Source of the DNA: Escherichia coli | GTDB taxonomy: Bacteria; Pseudomonadota; Gammaproteobacteria; Enterobacterales; Enterobacteriaceae | Direction of reading: 5' to 3' | Assembly: GCF_011881725.1 (NCBI RefSeq) | Contig: NZ_JAATUR010000015.1 | Location: 1-64,000, forward strand | Length of the DNA stretch: 64,000 nucleotides | Shown: positions 1 through 7,944 of the stretch, in pieces | How positions within the stretch are numbered: the first letter of the stretch is position 1 | How the letters are laid out: each line of letters opens with the position of its first letter | Notes under the pieces: generated by a model | The model's database searches: none | Told to the model about the DNA's origin: nothing | The model's input: only the letters and a program-made list of their open reading frames with translations | Program-made: the position numbers and the translations under genes

Positions 1-1091
1 GCCTCGCTAATAGTTTCAAGGACTTCAATTTCAGAAACCTCGATATCATCAAATCCCTGACTAAAATCACCTGCAAGGGTTAATAAAATGTCTGTATGAT
101 ATGACTCTGTTGTAGTGCATACATTTCCACCCATGTTTACGTAATCTCTATCAATTGAATCTTTTATGGAAAAACTAAAGCTCGCTTCCACTTCGACCTC
201 AACGGTTGCACCAACTTTTAGAACTATTGATTCATCATCTATTCGTACCACACGGATTTTAACCAATCCTTCTTTATCATCATCCAAAGTATGGGTCACA
301 TAAGAAACATTGACATCATCCCACTCATAATACATGAATGAATCTGCTTCGATTGAAATATATTCACCATCTAAGCTATCAATAATGGCATTTTCAATTT
401 CTTTAAGCACATGATTCTCTGTGTCTAACAATGAATCTTCTCTAATATGAGCAATTATGCTTGCTACTTTATTATGTGGCTGGAATTTTTCTAAGGCTTC
501 TGCTAATGATGATACTACTGTAATTCTGTTTGAATTTTCAGAAAACTCTTTCCATCCGTTATCCTGACTTACGGCAATAATATTTAGATCGTTTGATTCT
601 GCCCAACCCTCAACAGATAACAATGCGATTGCATCTGGAAACTCATTCTTTTTGTCCTTGCCCGTTTCGAAAGGGGGTTCGGTTGAGAAGTACATATCCA
701 TTAGGACGGATAAATCGGCATGCTCTGAAGAATCTAATTTTTCAGCACCAATAAATGTATAATAATTATCTAACTGTTGCTCTGCAATTTCTTCCTCGCT
801 ACCTTCTACAGATAATATCTCTCTAGCTTTATCAATATCATCATTTTTAATCTTAAGTTGCTTATTCGCTGATCTTAACGCTTGCTCAATTGTTGATCTT
901 GCTCTAGATAGTTCTTGACTGATATGATTTATTGCTTCGTTATGCACTATGTCTGTTTGGATAACCTTAACGGGGCTATCTCTAAATTGCCTCATTTGGG
1001 CAAGCATTCCTTCATAAAACTTATAACCCTCACCTTTGAGAATGGAGTTATCAAGAGTGATTGCACCATAATCCAATTCAATTTCATTCAT
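1..1091 (-). CDS. PIN-like (DUF4935-type) domain protein, partial (C-terminus beyond window start)
   Basis: Reading the minus strand from the ATG at 1091-1089 gives about 363 codons without a stop up to position 1, so the 3' end is missing. The N-terminal ~190 residues look like a PIN-like nuclease fold: an early Asp in LDNSIL (D14), a Glu in HNEAINH (E52), an Asp in FPDAIALL (D153) and an Asp in SQDNGW (D177), the spacing of acidic metal ligands expected for DUF4935/PIN_12 proteins. A helical, charged insert (about 60-110) separates the acidic blocks. The rest is beta-rich, with alternating Val/Glu near residues 280-320, and unrecognised. AAGGGA lies about 12 nt upstream of the ATG. The sequence is markedly AT-richer than the genes to its right and replaces the expected neighbour ydiL, so it is probably horizontally acquired. 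Such proteins are often found in defence or toxin settings, but that role is only inferred here. Confidence 0.75.
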   Translation of the reverse strand, partial: MNEIELDYGAITLDNSILKGEGYKFYEGMLAQMRQFRDSPVKVIQTDIVHNEAINHISQELSRARSTIEQALRSANKQLKIKNDDIDKAREILSVEGSEEEIAEQQLDNYYTFIGAEKLDSSEHADLSVLMDMYFSTEPPFETGKDKKNEFPDAIALLSVEGWAESNDLNIIAVSQDNGWKEFSENSNRITVVSSLAEALEKFQPHNKVASIIAHIREDSLLDTENHVLKEIENAIIDSLDGEYISIEADSFMYYEWDDVNVSYVTHTLDDDKEGLVKIRVVRIDDESIVLKVGATVEVEVEASFSFSIKDSIDRDYVNMGGNVCTTTESYHTDILLTLAGDFSQGFDDIEVSEIEVLETISE

Positions 1092-1478
1092 GGTTAATTT
1101 CAATCCCTTATTTTAGCTAACAGAAAGATTCATGATGGGAAAATATTACATCGTACATTATACTTAAAGAAACCCCATCAGCATGAGTTTTATTTAAATA
1201 TTGCAACTAACTTCTAAGTATATGGGATTACGATAGGTGGATAGTCTTAAGTTAGGCAAGTAAGATTTTGCTTTGTTTCGCATCAGTTGAGAGCAACCGA
1301 ACTTTCTACCCATCTGGTTAGTTCTCTAACGGTTTTTTGATATTGGGACTTGAATGCGCCACTCCTTATACCAATTCTGAAAATTGTTGTAACACTCGCC
1401 TGATTTCCGTCTCATACCCTCAACGTGCTTAATCCCTGAAATGCCGTAGTAGCTGGTTCTGATGCCAAAATCAGGACA
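1092..1478. other. Non-coding AT-rich gap between accessory gene and rprA
   Basis: No convincing gene is visible in these 387 bp. There is a weak hairpin (GTTAG/CTAAC, about 1318-1331) followed by GGTTTTTT on the plus strand. An open minus-strand frame (1326-1523) overlaps the rprA terminator and has no ribosome-binding site, so I do not call it. The junction between the E. coli backbone and the accessory DNA should lie somewhere in this stretch. Confidence 0.5.
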
Positions 1479-1583
1479 AAAAAAAGCCCATCGTGGGAGA
1501 TGGGCAAAGACTACACACAGCAATTCGTTGTTTCACTCAGGGGATTTCCATGCTTATAAATCAATATGTTGATTTATAACTGT
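1479..1583 (-). ncRNA. rprA: RprA small RNA
   Basis: The minus strand carries the RprA sequence almost base for base: a 5' hairpin from ATAAATCAA/TTGATTTAT, the conserved central block GGAAATCCCCTGAGTG, and a terminator stem GCCCATC...GATGGGC followed by eight T residues. RprA is an Hfq-binding small RNA of about 105 nt that activates rpoS translation by pairing with its leader and is induced by the RcsCDB phosphorelay. The location next to ydiK matches E. coli. Ends are set from the expected 5' ACAGTTATAAATC and the T-run. Confidence 0.93.
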
Positions 1584-1640
1584 AAGCTAATAGTAGGCAT
1601 CTGGACTTTTTGCGTCGATCAGATTCGTCTCATTAGTTTA
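1584..1640 (-). promoter_or_regulatory. rprA promoter
   Basis: TACTAT (minus strand, 1590-1595) sits 7 bp upstream of the RprA 5' end and is the probable -10. The -35 region is poor, as expected for a promoter needing RcsB. The motif GAGACGAATCTGAT upstream (about 1620-1633) is a candidate RcsB site by position, judged by eye only. Confidence 0.5.
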
Positions 1641-1735
1641 AAAAGTGTAAAGAATTTGCGACAGGTACTACCAGCTGAATGGAGGTAAGCAGGAAAATAC
1701 GGGGGAAGTAAGCAAATATCGATTAGCGGTGGTTA

Positions 1736-1760
1736 ACAATCAGGCGGCAGAGCCGCCTGA
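1736..1760 (-). terminator. ydiK terminator candidate
   Basis: A perfect 9-bp stem TCAGGCGGC/GCCGCCTGA (1740-1760) with a 3-nt loop follows the ydiK stop. The downstream T-tract (TTGTT) is weak, so efficiency is uncertain. Confidence 0.55.
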
Positions 1761-1767
1761 CAAGAAA

Positions 1768-2880
1768 TTATTTCTTCGGTTTCTCGATTTCTCCCAGTTC
1801 TTCGAGAATTTCTTCCGGTTGGTGCGTCGGCGGTGGGACTTCCTCAACCCACGCGGCAAACAGACGCCAGGAAACAGCCAGCAGTACCGGACCAATAAAC
1901 AGACCGATCATCCCGAAGGCAATCAAGCCACCAATAACACCGGAGAGGATTAGGATCAGCGGTAAATCTGCGCCCATGCGAATTAACATTGGGCGGATGA
2001 CGTTATCCAGCGTGCCAACTACTGCGCTCCACACTAACAATACCGTTCCCCAGGTGGTATCACCGGTCCAGTAGAGCCAGATAATCGCGGGAATCAACAC
2101 CGGCAGCGGGCCAAGCTGCACAAGGCAGGAGAGGATCATTAATACCGTTAGCAGCGTTGCGTAAGGCACACCGGAAACTGCGAGGCCGATACCGCCAAGC
2201 ACTGCCTGTACTAACGCGGTCACCACGACACCCAGCGCCACCGCGCGTATAGCTTGCGCCGCCAGCAGCACTGCCGCATCACCACGAACGCCCGCCAGAC
2301 GGGTCGCAAAATGGCGGATGCCTTGCGCCACCTGTTCACCTCGCCAGTACAGCAGGGCGCTGAAGAGCAGCATTAACGCACAATGCACCATAAAGCGCCC
2401 GATATGCGCGGCTTGTCCGACGAACCACGTGGTAGTAGTGCCAATATAAGGGCGGACTTTCGCCATAATTGCCGTGCCGCCCATATCCAGCAAATTGTGC
2501 CAGCCAGCGTACAGCTTCGCGCCAATCACCGGAATGGTATTAAGCCACGCTAAATCCGGTAACGTCATATCGCCACTGGAGATCGCCTTAATTAACGGAC
2601 CACTGCCATCGACGATACTGTTAACCAATAAGGCAATAGGGATGATAAATACCATCACTAATAACAGCGTCATCACCAGAACGGCGAGAGAGCGGCGACC
2701 GAACATGATCTTTTGCAGGCGTAATAAGACCGGCCAGGTAGCGATAACCACCGTACCGGCCCATGCAAAGCCGAGAATAAAGGGTTGAACAATCCACAGA
2801 CATGCCACAATCATGATGGCTAAAAACAGCACCGAAAGCAGAATTTGTGCGACATCCCTGGGCTGACGAACATTTACCAT
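1768..2880 (-). CDS. ydiK: YdiK, AI-2E transporter family inner-membrane protein
   Basis: This is a 370-residue, highly hydrophobic protein of the AI-2E family transporter (UPF0118/PerM-like) group. About seven to eight membrane segments are visible, including a strong pair at residues 12-60, a helix near 65-90, and a C-terminal cluster (about 215-345) containing the family-typical region around GTLDNVIRPMLI. The C-terminus is charged and cytoplasmic (EEILEELGEIEKPKK). The substrate is unknown. The length equals the E. coli protein. It is divergent from ydiJ, and the shared intergenic region has a PurR-type box, fitting ydiK as a reported member of the PurR regulon. Confidence 0.93.
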   Translation of the reverse strand: MVNVRQPRDVAQILLSVLFLAIMIVACLWIVQPFILGFAWAGTVVIATWPVLLRLQKIMFGRRSLAVLVMTLLLVMVFIIPIALLVNSIVDGSGPLIKAISSGDMTLPDLAWLNTIPVIGAKLYAGWHNLLDMGGTAIMAKVRPYIGTTTTWFVGQAAHIGRFMVHCALMLLFSALLYWRGEQVAQGIRHFATRLAGVRGDAAVLLAAQAIRAVALGVVVTALVQAVLGGIGLAVSGVPYATLLTVLMILSCLVQLGPLPVLIPAIIWLYWTGDTTWGTVLLVWSAVVGTLDNVIRPMLIRMGADLPLILILSGVIGGLIAFGMIGLFIGPVLLAVSWRLFAAWVEEVPPPTHQPEEILEELGEIEKPKK

Positions 2881-3044
2881 AACTACTTTTCACCTTTTTT
2901 GTGCGTCAAATCGTCGACGCGACGTGAACACGCGAAACTCACCTGCATAATGATGAGCAATTTCAGCGGTTTTTAACAGGCCGATTCTGCCCTTAATTCT
3001 GCTGGGCGTGTTAGAAAAAAATGTGGTACAACAACTCAGGCAAC

Positions 3045-3060
3045 ACGCAAACGATTTACT
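3045..3060. promoter_or_regulatory. PurR box upstream of ydiK
   Basis: ACGCAAACGATTTACT matches the 16-bp PurR operator consensus ACGCAAACGNTTNCNT at nearly every position. It lies in the divergent ydiK-ydiJ region, 165 bp from the ydiK start and about 210 bp from ydiJ. PurR itself is encoded at 33102-34127. Repression of ydiK is the likelier function, on established PurR-regulon knowledge. Confidence 0.7.
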
Positions 3061-3172
3061 CGTCGTATTTCAAGTTGCATGTGCTGCGGCTACGTTCGTT
3101 CACCCCAGTCACTTACTTTTGTAAGCTCCTGGAGTTCACTCGCTTGCCGCCTTCCTGCAACTCGAAAACCAT
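3060..3172. repeat. ERIC (IRU) palindromic repeat
   Basis: The segment contains the diagnostic ERIC core TTCACCCCAGTCACTTACTT followed by TGTAAGCTCCTGGAGTTCAC, flanked by the terminal arms GTATTTCAAGTTGCA and TGCAACTCGAAA. This is the enterobacterial repetitive intergenic consensus, an imperfect palindrome of about 127 bp that can fold in RNA. It sits between the PurR box and ydiJ, so it may fall in the ydiJ leader. Boundaries are approximate. Confidence 0.9.
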
Positions 3173-3268
3173 AGAGTAAACAAACATCACCTTTCAGTGC
3201 GCTATTGCAGCAGCCTGAAAGAACAGTGTATCGACCTACATCACAGACCGCAGGAAAGGGTCAATATA

Positions 3269-6200
3269 ATGATTCCACAGATTTCCCAGGCACCCGGCGT
3301 CGTTCAACTGGTGCTTAATTTTTTGCAAGAGCTGGAGCAACAGGGTTTTACTGGCGATACGGCAACAAGTTATGCCGATCGTCTGACAATGTCGACCGAC
3401 AACAGTATTTACCAACTTCTTCCTGATGCGGTGGTATTTCCGCGTTCAACCGCAGATGTGGCATTAATCGCCCGTCTGGCAGCGCAGGAACGCTACTCAT
3501 CGCTGATCTTCACTCCGCGTGGCGGCGGCACTGGCACTAATGGTCAGGCGCTCAACCAGGGGATTATTGTTGATATGTCCCGCCATATGAACCGCATCAT
3601 CGAAATTAATCCTGAAGAGGGCTGGGTGCGCGTTGAGGCCGGGGTGATTAAAGATCAACTCAATCAGTACCTGAAACCGTTCGGCTACTTTTTTGCGCCG
3701 GAACTTTCGACCAGCAATCGGGCAACGCTCGGCGGGATGATCAATACTGATGCTTCCGGTCAAGGATCGCTGGTCTATGGGAAAACGTCAGATCACGTGC
3801 TGGGTGTTCGGGCGGTGTTGTTGGGGGGCGATATTCTTGATACCCAACCTTTACCCGTCGAACTGGCTGAAACGTTGGGTAAAACAAACACCGCTATCGG
3901 GCGGATATACAATACGGTTTATCAACGCTGCCGCCAGCAACGCCAGTTAATCATCGACAAATTCCCTAAACTTAACCGCTTTCTTACCGGTTATGATCTA
4001 CGCCATGTCTTTAACGATGAAATGACTGAGTTCGATTTAACTCGTATTCTGACCGGTTCCGAAGGGACACTGGCATTTATAACCGAAGCGCGACTGGATA
4101 TTACTCGCCTGCCCAAAGTGCGGCGTCTGGTGAACGTTAAATATGACTCTTTTGACTCCGCGCTGCGTAACGCGCCGTTTATGGTCGAAGCGCGCGCGCT
4201 TTCGGTAGAGACGGTGGACTCAAAAGTGCTGAATCTGGCGCGAGAAGATATTGTCTGGCATTCCGTTAGCGAACTGATTACCGATGTGCCAGAGAAAGAG
4301 ATGCTCGGGCTGAACATTGTGGAATTTGCCGGTGATGATGAGGCGCTGATTGACGAACGGGTGAATGCGCTCTGTGCGCGGCTGGATGAACTTATCGCCA
4401 GTCAGCAAGCAGGTGTGATCGGCTGGCAGGTGTGCCGTGAGCTGGCAGGTGTCGAGCGCATTTATGCAATGCGCAAAAAAGCCGTCGGCCTGCTCGGCAA
4501 TGCCAAAGGCGCAGCCAAACCGATTCCATTTGCTGAAGATACCTGCGTGCCGCCGGAACATCTGGCGGATTATATAGCCGAATTTCGCGCGCTGCTCGAC
4601 AGCCACGGCTTAAGTTACGGTATGTTCGGACACGTCGACGCAGGTGTCTTGCACGTCCGTCCGGCGCTGGATATGTGCGATCCGCAACAAGAGATTTTGA
4701 TGAAGCGAATCTCTGATGACGTGGTTGCGCTTACCGCGAAATACGGTGGTTTGTTGTGGGGCGAGCACGGTAAAGGTTTTCGTGCTGAATACAGTCCGGC
4801 GTTTTTCGGTGAGGAACTCTTCGCAGAACTGCGCAAGGTTAAAGCGGCGTTTGATCCGCATAACCGACTCAACCCTGGAAAAATTTGCCCGCCAGAAGGT
4901 ATTGACGCGCCAATGATGAAAGTGGATGCGGTGAAGCGTGGCACCTATGACCGACAGATCCCCATCGCGGTACGCCAGCAGTGGCGCGGGGCTATGGAAT
5001 GTAATGGCAACGGTTTGTGCTTCAATTTTGATGCCCGCAGTCCGATGTGTCCGTCAATGAAGATTACCCAGAACCGGATTCATTCTCCGAAAGGGCGCGC
5101 AACGCTGGTGCGTGAATGGTTACGTTTGCTGGCGGATCGTGGTGTTGATCCACTAAAACTGGAACAGGAACTGTCTGAATCCGGCGTCAGTCTGCGCACG
5201 TTAATTGCCCGCACGCGCAATAGCTGGCATGCAAAGAAAGGCGAATATGACTTCTCGCACGAAGTGAAAGAGGCGATGTCAGGCTGCCTGGCCTGTAAAG
5301 CGTGCTCGACTCAGTGTCCGATCAAAATTGACGTACCGGAGTTTCGCTCTCGTTTTCTGCAACTCTATCACACGCGTTATCTACGCCCATTGCGTGACCA
5401 CCTGGTGGCAACGGTAGAAAGTTACGCGCCGCTGATGGCGCGTGCGCCAAAGACTTTTAACTTCTTCATTAACCAGCCCCTGGTGCGCAAACTCTCGGAA
5501 AAACACATCGGTATGGTCGACTTGCCGCTGCTTTCGGTGCCGTCGTTGCAACAACAAATGGTGGGGCATCGCTCGGCAAACATGACGCTGGAACAGCTCG
5601 AAGCGCTTAGTACAGAGCAGAAAGCGCTCACGGTGCTGGTGGTACAGGATCCTTTCACCAGTTATTACGATGCGCAGGTGGTGGCGGATTTTGTCCGTCT
5701 GGTCGAAAAATTAGGCTTCCAGCCAGTGCTGTTGCCATTCTCGCCGAATGGTAAAGCGCAGCATATCAAAGGCTTTCTCAATCGTTTTGCAAAGACGGCG
5801 AAAAAGACGGCGGATTTCCTTAACCGCATGGCGAAACTGGGTATGCCAATGGTGGGCGTCGATCCGGCACTGGTACTTTGCTATCGCGACGAATATAAAC
5901 TGGCTCTGGGCGAAGAGCGTGGCGAGTTTAATGTCTTACTGGCGAATGAATGGCTGGCAAACGCACTTCAGTCGCAGCCAGTGGCTACGGTCAGTGGCGA
6001 ATCGTGGTATTACTTTGGTCACTGTACCGAAGTCACCGCTTTGCCTGGCGCGCCAGCACAGTGGGCCGCGATATTTGCCCGTTTTGGCGCGAAGCTGGAA
6101 AATGTCAGCGTTGGTTGCTGCGGCATGGCAGGTACTTACGGTCATGAAGCGAAAAATCATAAAAACTCGCTCGGGATCTATGAGTTGTCCTGGCATCAGG

Positions 6201-6325
6201 CGATGCAGAGACTACCACGTAATCGCTGTCTGGCAACCGGGTATTCCTGCCGCAGTCAGGTTAAACGGGTTGAAGGGACGGGGGTACGTCATCCCGTGCA
6301 GGCATTACTGGAGATCATTAAATGA
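3269..6325 (+). CDS. ydiJ: YdiJ, FAD/Fe-S D-2-hydroxyglutarate dehydrogenase-type oxidoreductase
   Basis: This 1018-residue fused flavoprotein has three parts. An FAD-binding type 4 (PCMH) domain lies at about 45-260, with the glycine-rich PRGGGTGTNGQ. An FAD-linked oxidase C-terminal domain (about 270-560) contains the GHVDAGVLHVRP and WGEHGKG motifs. A glycolate-oxidase GlpC-like Fe-S module has CNGNGLC near 578 and CLACKACSTQCP near 673, then a CCG-type motif GCCGMAGTYGHE near 950. E. coli YdiJ is reported to oxidise D-2-hydroxyglutarate. The start at 3269 is chosen because AGGAAAGGG precedes it and it gives the family length. An in-frame ATG at 3197 would add 24 unconserved residues. The stop overlaps the menI start by 4 nt. 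Confidence 0.93.
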   Translation: MIPQISQAPGVVQLVLNFLQELEQQGFTGDTATSYADRLTMSTDNSIYQLLPDAVVFPRSTADVALIARLAAQERYSSLIFTPRGGGTGTNGQALNQGIIVDMSRHMNRIIEINPEEGWVRVEAGVIKDQLNQYLKPFGYFFAPELSTSNRATLGGMINTDASGQGSLVYGKTSDHVLGVRAVLLGGDILDTQPLPVELAETLGKTNTAIGRIYNTVYQRCRQQRQLIIDKFPKLNRFLTGYDLRHVFNDEMTEFDLTRILTGSEGTLAFITEARLDITRLPKVRRLVNVKYDSFDSALRNAPFMVEARALSVETVDSKVLNLAREDIVWHSVSELITDVPEKEMLGLNIVEFAGDDEALIDERVNALCARLDELIASQQAGVIGWQVCRELAGVERIYAMRKKAVGLLGNAKGAAKPIPFAEDTCVPPEHLADYIAEFRALLDSHGLSYGMFGHVDAGVLHVRPALDMCDPQQEILMKRISDDVVALTAKYGGLLWGEHGKGFRAEYSPAFFGEELFAELRKVKAAFDPHNRLNPGKICPPEGIDAPMMKVDAVKRGTYDRQIPIAVRQQWRGAMECNGNGLCFNFDARSPMCPSMKITQNRIHSPKGRATLVREWLRLLADRGVDPLKLEQELSESGVSLRTLIARTRNSWHAKKGEYDFSHEVKEAMSGCLACKACSTQCPIKIDVPEFRSRFLQLYHTRYLRPLRDHLVATVESYAPLMARAPKTFNFFINQPLVRKLSEKHIGMVDLPLLSVPSLQQQMVGHRSANMTLEQLEALSTEQKALTVLVVQDPFTSYYDAQVVADFVRLVEKLGFQPVLLPFSPNGKAQHIKGFLNRFAKTAKKTADFLNRMAKLGMPMVGVDPALVLCYRDEYKLALGEERGEFNVLLANEWLANALQSQPVATVSGESWYYFGHCTEVTALPGAPAQWAAIFARFGAKLENVSVGCCGMAGTYGHEAKNHKNSLGIYELSWHQAMQRLPRNRCLATGYSCRSQVKRVEGTGVRHPVQALLEIIK

Positions 6326-6732
6326 TATGGAAACGTAAAATCACACTTGAAGCACTGAATACCATGGGGGAAGGAAACATGGTGGGGTTGTTGGATATTC
6401 GCTTTGAACATATTGGTGATGACTCGCTGGAAGCGACAATGCCGGTAGACTCGCGGACAAAGCAGCCTTTTGGGCTGCTACATGGCGGGGCATCCGTGGT
6501 ACTGGCTGAAAGTATAGGTTCCGTTGCCGGGTATTTATGTACCGAAGGTGAACAAAAAGTCGTGGGTCTGGAAATCAATGCTAACCATGTTCGTTCGGCG
6601 CGAGAAGGACGGGTACGTGGTGTTTGCAGGCCGCTACATCTTGGTTCACGTCATCAGGTCTGGCAGATTGATATCTTCGATGAAAAGGGACGTTTGTGCT
6701 GTTCGTCACGATTGACGACCGCTATTTTGTGA
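6322..6732 (+). CDS. menI: MenI, 1,4-dihydroxy-2-naphthoyl-CoA hydrolase
   Basis: A 136-residue hotdog-fold thioesterase (formerly YdiI) that releases 1,4-dihydroxy-2-naphthoate from its CoA ester in menaquinone synthesis. The 4HBT-type signature is visible: the HGG motif in GLLHGGASVVLAES (about 52-65), whose Glu63 is the probable catalytic carboxylate, and the GLEINANHVRS strand after it. ATGA overlaps the ydiJ stop, indicating translational coupling. The pairing with ydiJ is conserved in E. coli, although the two proteins act in different pathways. Confidence 0.95.
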   Translation: MIWKRKITLEALNTMGEGNMVGLLDIRFEHIGDDSLEATMPVDSRTKQPFGLLHGGASVVLAESIGSVAGYLCTEGEQKVVGLEINANHVRSAREGRVRGVCRPLHLGSRHQVWQIDIFDEKGRLCCSSRLTTAIL

Positions 6733-6830
6733 CGTTGTCACCAGAAAAATGTGATGCATATTGGTTTTGGTTATTATCTGCACAGTAAACGGTGGTATAC
6801 TGTGCAGGTCTTATCTAAAGCGAGGATGCT

Positions 6831-7019
6831 ATGTCTACTCAACTTAATCCCACCCAGCTGGCTATCGAATTTTTACGCCGTGACCAAAGCAATCTTTCAC
6901 CCGCTCAATATCTCAAGCGTCTGAAACAACTAGAACTTGAATTCACTGACCTGCTCACTCTCTCTTCTGCGGAACTGAAAGAAGAAATCTATTTTGCCTG
7001 GCGTCTGGGCGTGCATTGA
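6831..7019 (+). CDS. ydiH: YdiH, small protein of unknown function
   Basis: A 62-residue, soluble, predominantly helical small protein rich in Leu, Gln and Glu (LKQLELEFTDLLTLSSAELKEE). No signal peptide, membrane segment or catalytic motif is visible. AGCGAGGATGC precedes the ATG. It matches YdiH of E. coli in length and position between menI and rydB. Function is unknown. Confidence 0.88.
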   Translation: MSTQLNPTQLAIEFLRRDQSNLSPAQYLKRLKQLELEFTDLLTLSSAELKEEIYFAWRLGVH

Positions 7020-7214
7020 TCCTGACTTGATACTGCCAGTTCGCCAAATCGACCTGGAATAACCTACGTCCAGGTTCGATGGTCTTCTTAATTTTGCTTA
7101 TCTACCCGTCTGATATCGTTCAAAATTAATACAAATCGCAGTTTGTGTTAAAACGGCGTCTTAGCGTTATGAGATTATTCTTATTACCCCTTCAAGAGCT
7201 AAGCCACTGTGAGT

Positions 7215-7282
7215 GCCGGAGATAAGCGCCGGATTGGGTAGAAACCCTTAAGTCTGCGTTGCTCAGATTTGAGGGTTTTCTT
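7215..7282 (+). ncRNA. rydB: RydB small RNA (probable)
   Basis: Between ydiH and sufA there is a structured stretch beginning GCCGGAGATAAGCGCCGGA (hairpin CCGG...CCGG) and ending in a second stem GAAACCCTTAAGTC...GATTTGAGGGTTTTC with a U-rich tail. Position, approximate length (68 nt) and terminator fit RydB, an E. coli small RNA reported to lower RpoS levels. The 5' end is inferred; transcription could start further upstream, near 7190. Confidence 0.65.
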
Positions 7283-7507
7283 ATTTATGAACTCGCCACT
7301 TTTTTACCTATCTCTTAAATAGTCATTTTCGATACAACTTTTTCTTTTCCATAACCCCCGTAATGCTCAATAGATAATAAGCATTATCTAACAATGAGAT
7401 ACCTAATTCTTAGCCTACCTGTTAACCCACACATCAGGGTCTATGCTTATTAAATGCAGGCAAAAAGCATGTTTTACCGTAAAGCCCCTGCGTTTGCTGG
7501 GTTGAAC

Positions 7508-7522
7508 TGATAATCATTATCA
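7508..7522. promoter_or_regulatory. Fur box of the suf promoter
   Basis: TGATAATCATTATCA is a perfect 7-1-7 Fur inverted repeat. It overlaps the -35 region of a promoter with -10 TTATAC at 7534-7539, about 28 bp before the sufA ATG. The suf operon is known to be repressed by Fe-Fur and activated by OxyR with IHF and by apo-IscR. Only the Fur site is obvious by eye. Confidence 0.9.
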
Positions 7523-7567
7523 CTAACATGCTGTTATACGCTGAAAGCGATGAAGTGAGGTAAATCG

Positions 7568-7936
7568 ATGGACATGCATTCAGGAACCTTTAATCCAGAG
7601 GATTTCGCCTGGCAGGGCCTAACGCTGACACCCGCTGCCGCGGTACACATCCGTGAGCTGGTGGCAAAGCAGCCGGGTATGGTCGGTGTGCGCTTAGGCG
7701 TGAAGCAAACGGGCTGCGCGGGCTTTGGCTATGTGCTCGACAGCGTCAGCGAGCCGGACAAAGACGATTTGCTGTTTGAACACGACGGCGCGAAGCTGTT
7801 CGTCCCGCTGCAAGCGATGCCGTTTATTGATGGCACGGAAGTCGATTTCGTTCGCGAAGGACTTAATCAGATATTCAAATTTCACAACCCGAAAGCCCAG
7901 AATGAATGTGGCTGTGGCGAAAGCTTTGGGGTATAG
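7568..7936 (+). CDS. sufA: SufA, A-type Fe-S carrier
   Basis: A 122-residue A-type carrier of the HesB/IscA family that accepts Fe-S clusters from SufBC2D and passes them to target apoproteins. The three ligand cysteines are visible: one in QTGCAGFGY (about residue 50) and two in the C-terminal CGCGESFGV. It is the first gene of sufABCDSE, 9 bp before sufB, under the Fur-box promoter. Confidence 0.97.
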   Translation: MDMHSGTFNPEDFAWQGLTLTPAAAVHIRELVAKQPGMVGVRLGVKQTGCAGFGYVLDSVSEPDKDDLLFEHDGAKLFVPLQAMPFIDGTEVDFVREGLNQIFKFHNPKAQNECGCGESFGV

Positions 7937-7944
7937 GCGGTACT

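Noticed and set aside
1326..1523. 65-codon minus-strand frame overlapping rprA
   Set aside because: Its first third is rprA sequence including the terminator; no ribosome-binding site and no recognisable protein family.
5748..6338. 196-codon plus-strand frame within ydiJ
   Set aside because: Alternate frame of the ydiJ C-terminal domain; the main frame has clear Fe-S and CCG motifs.
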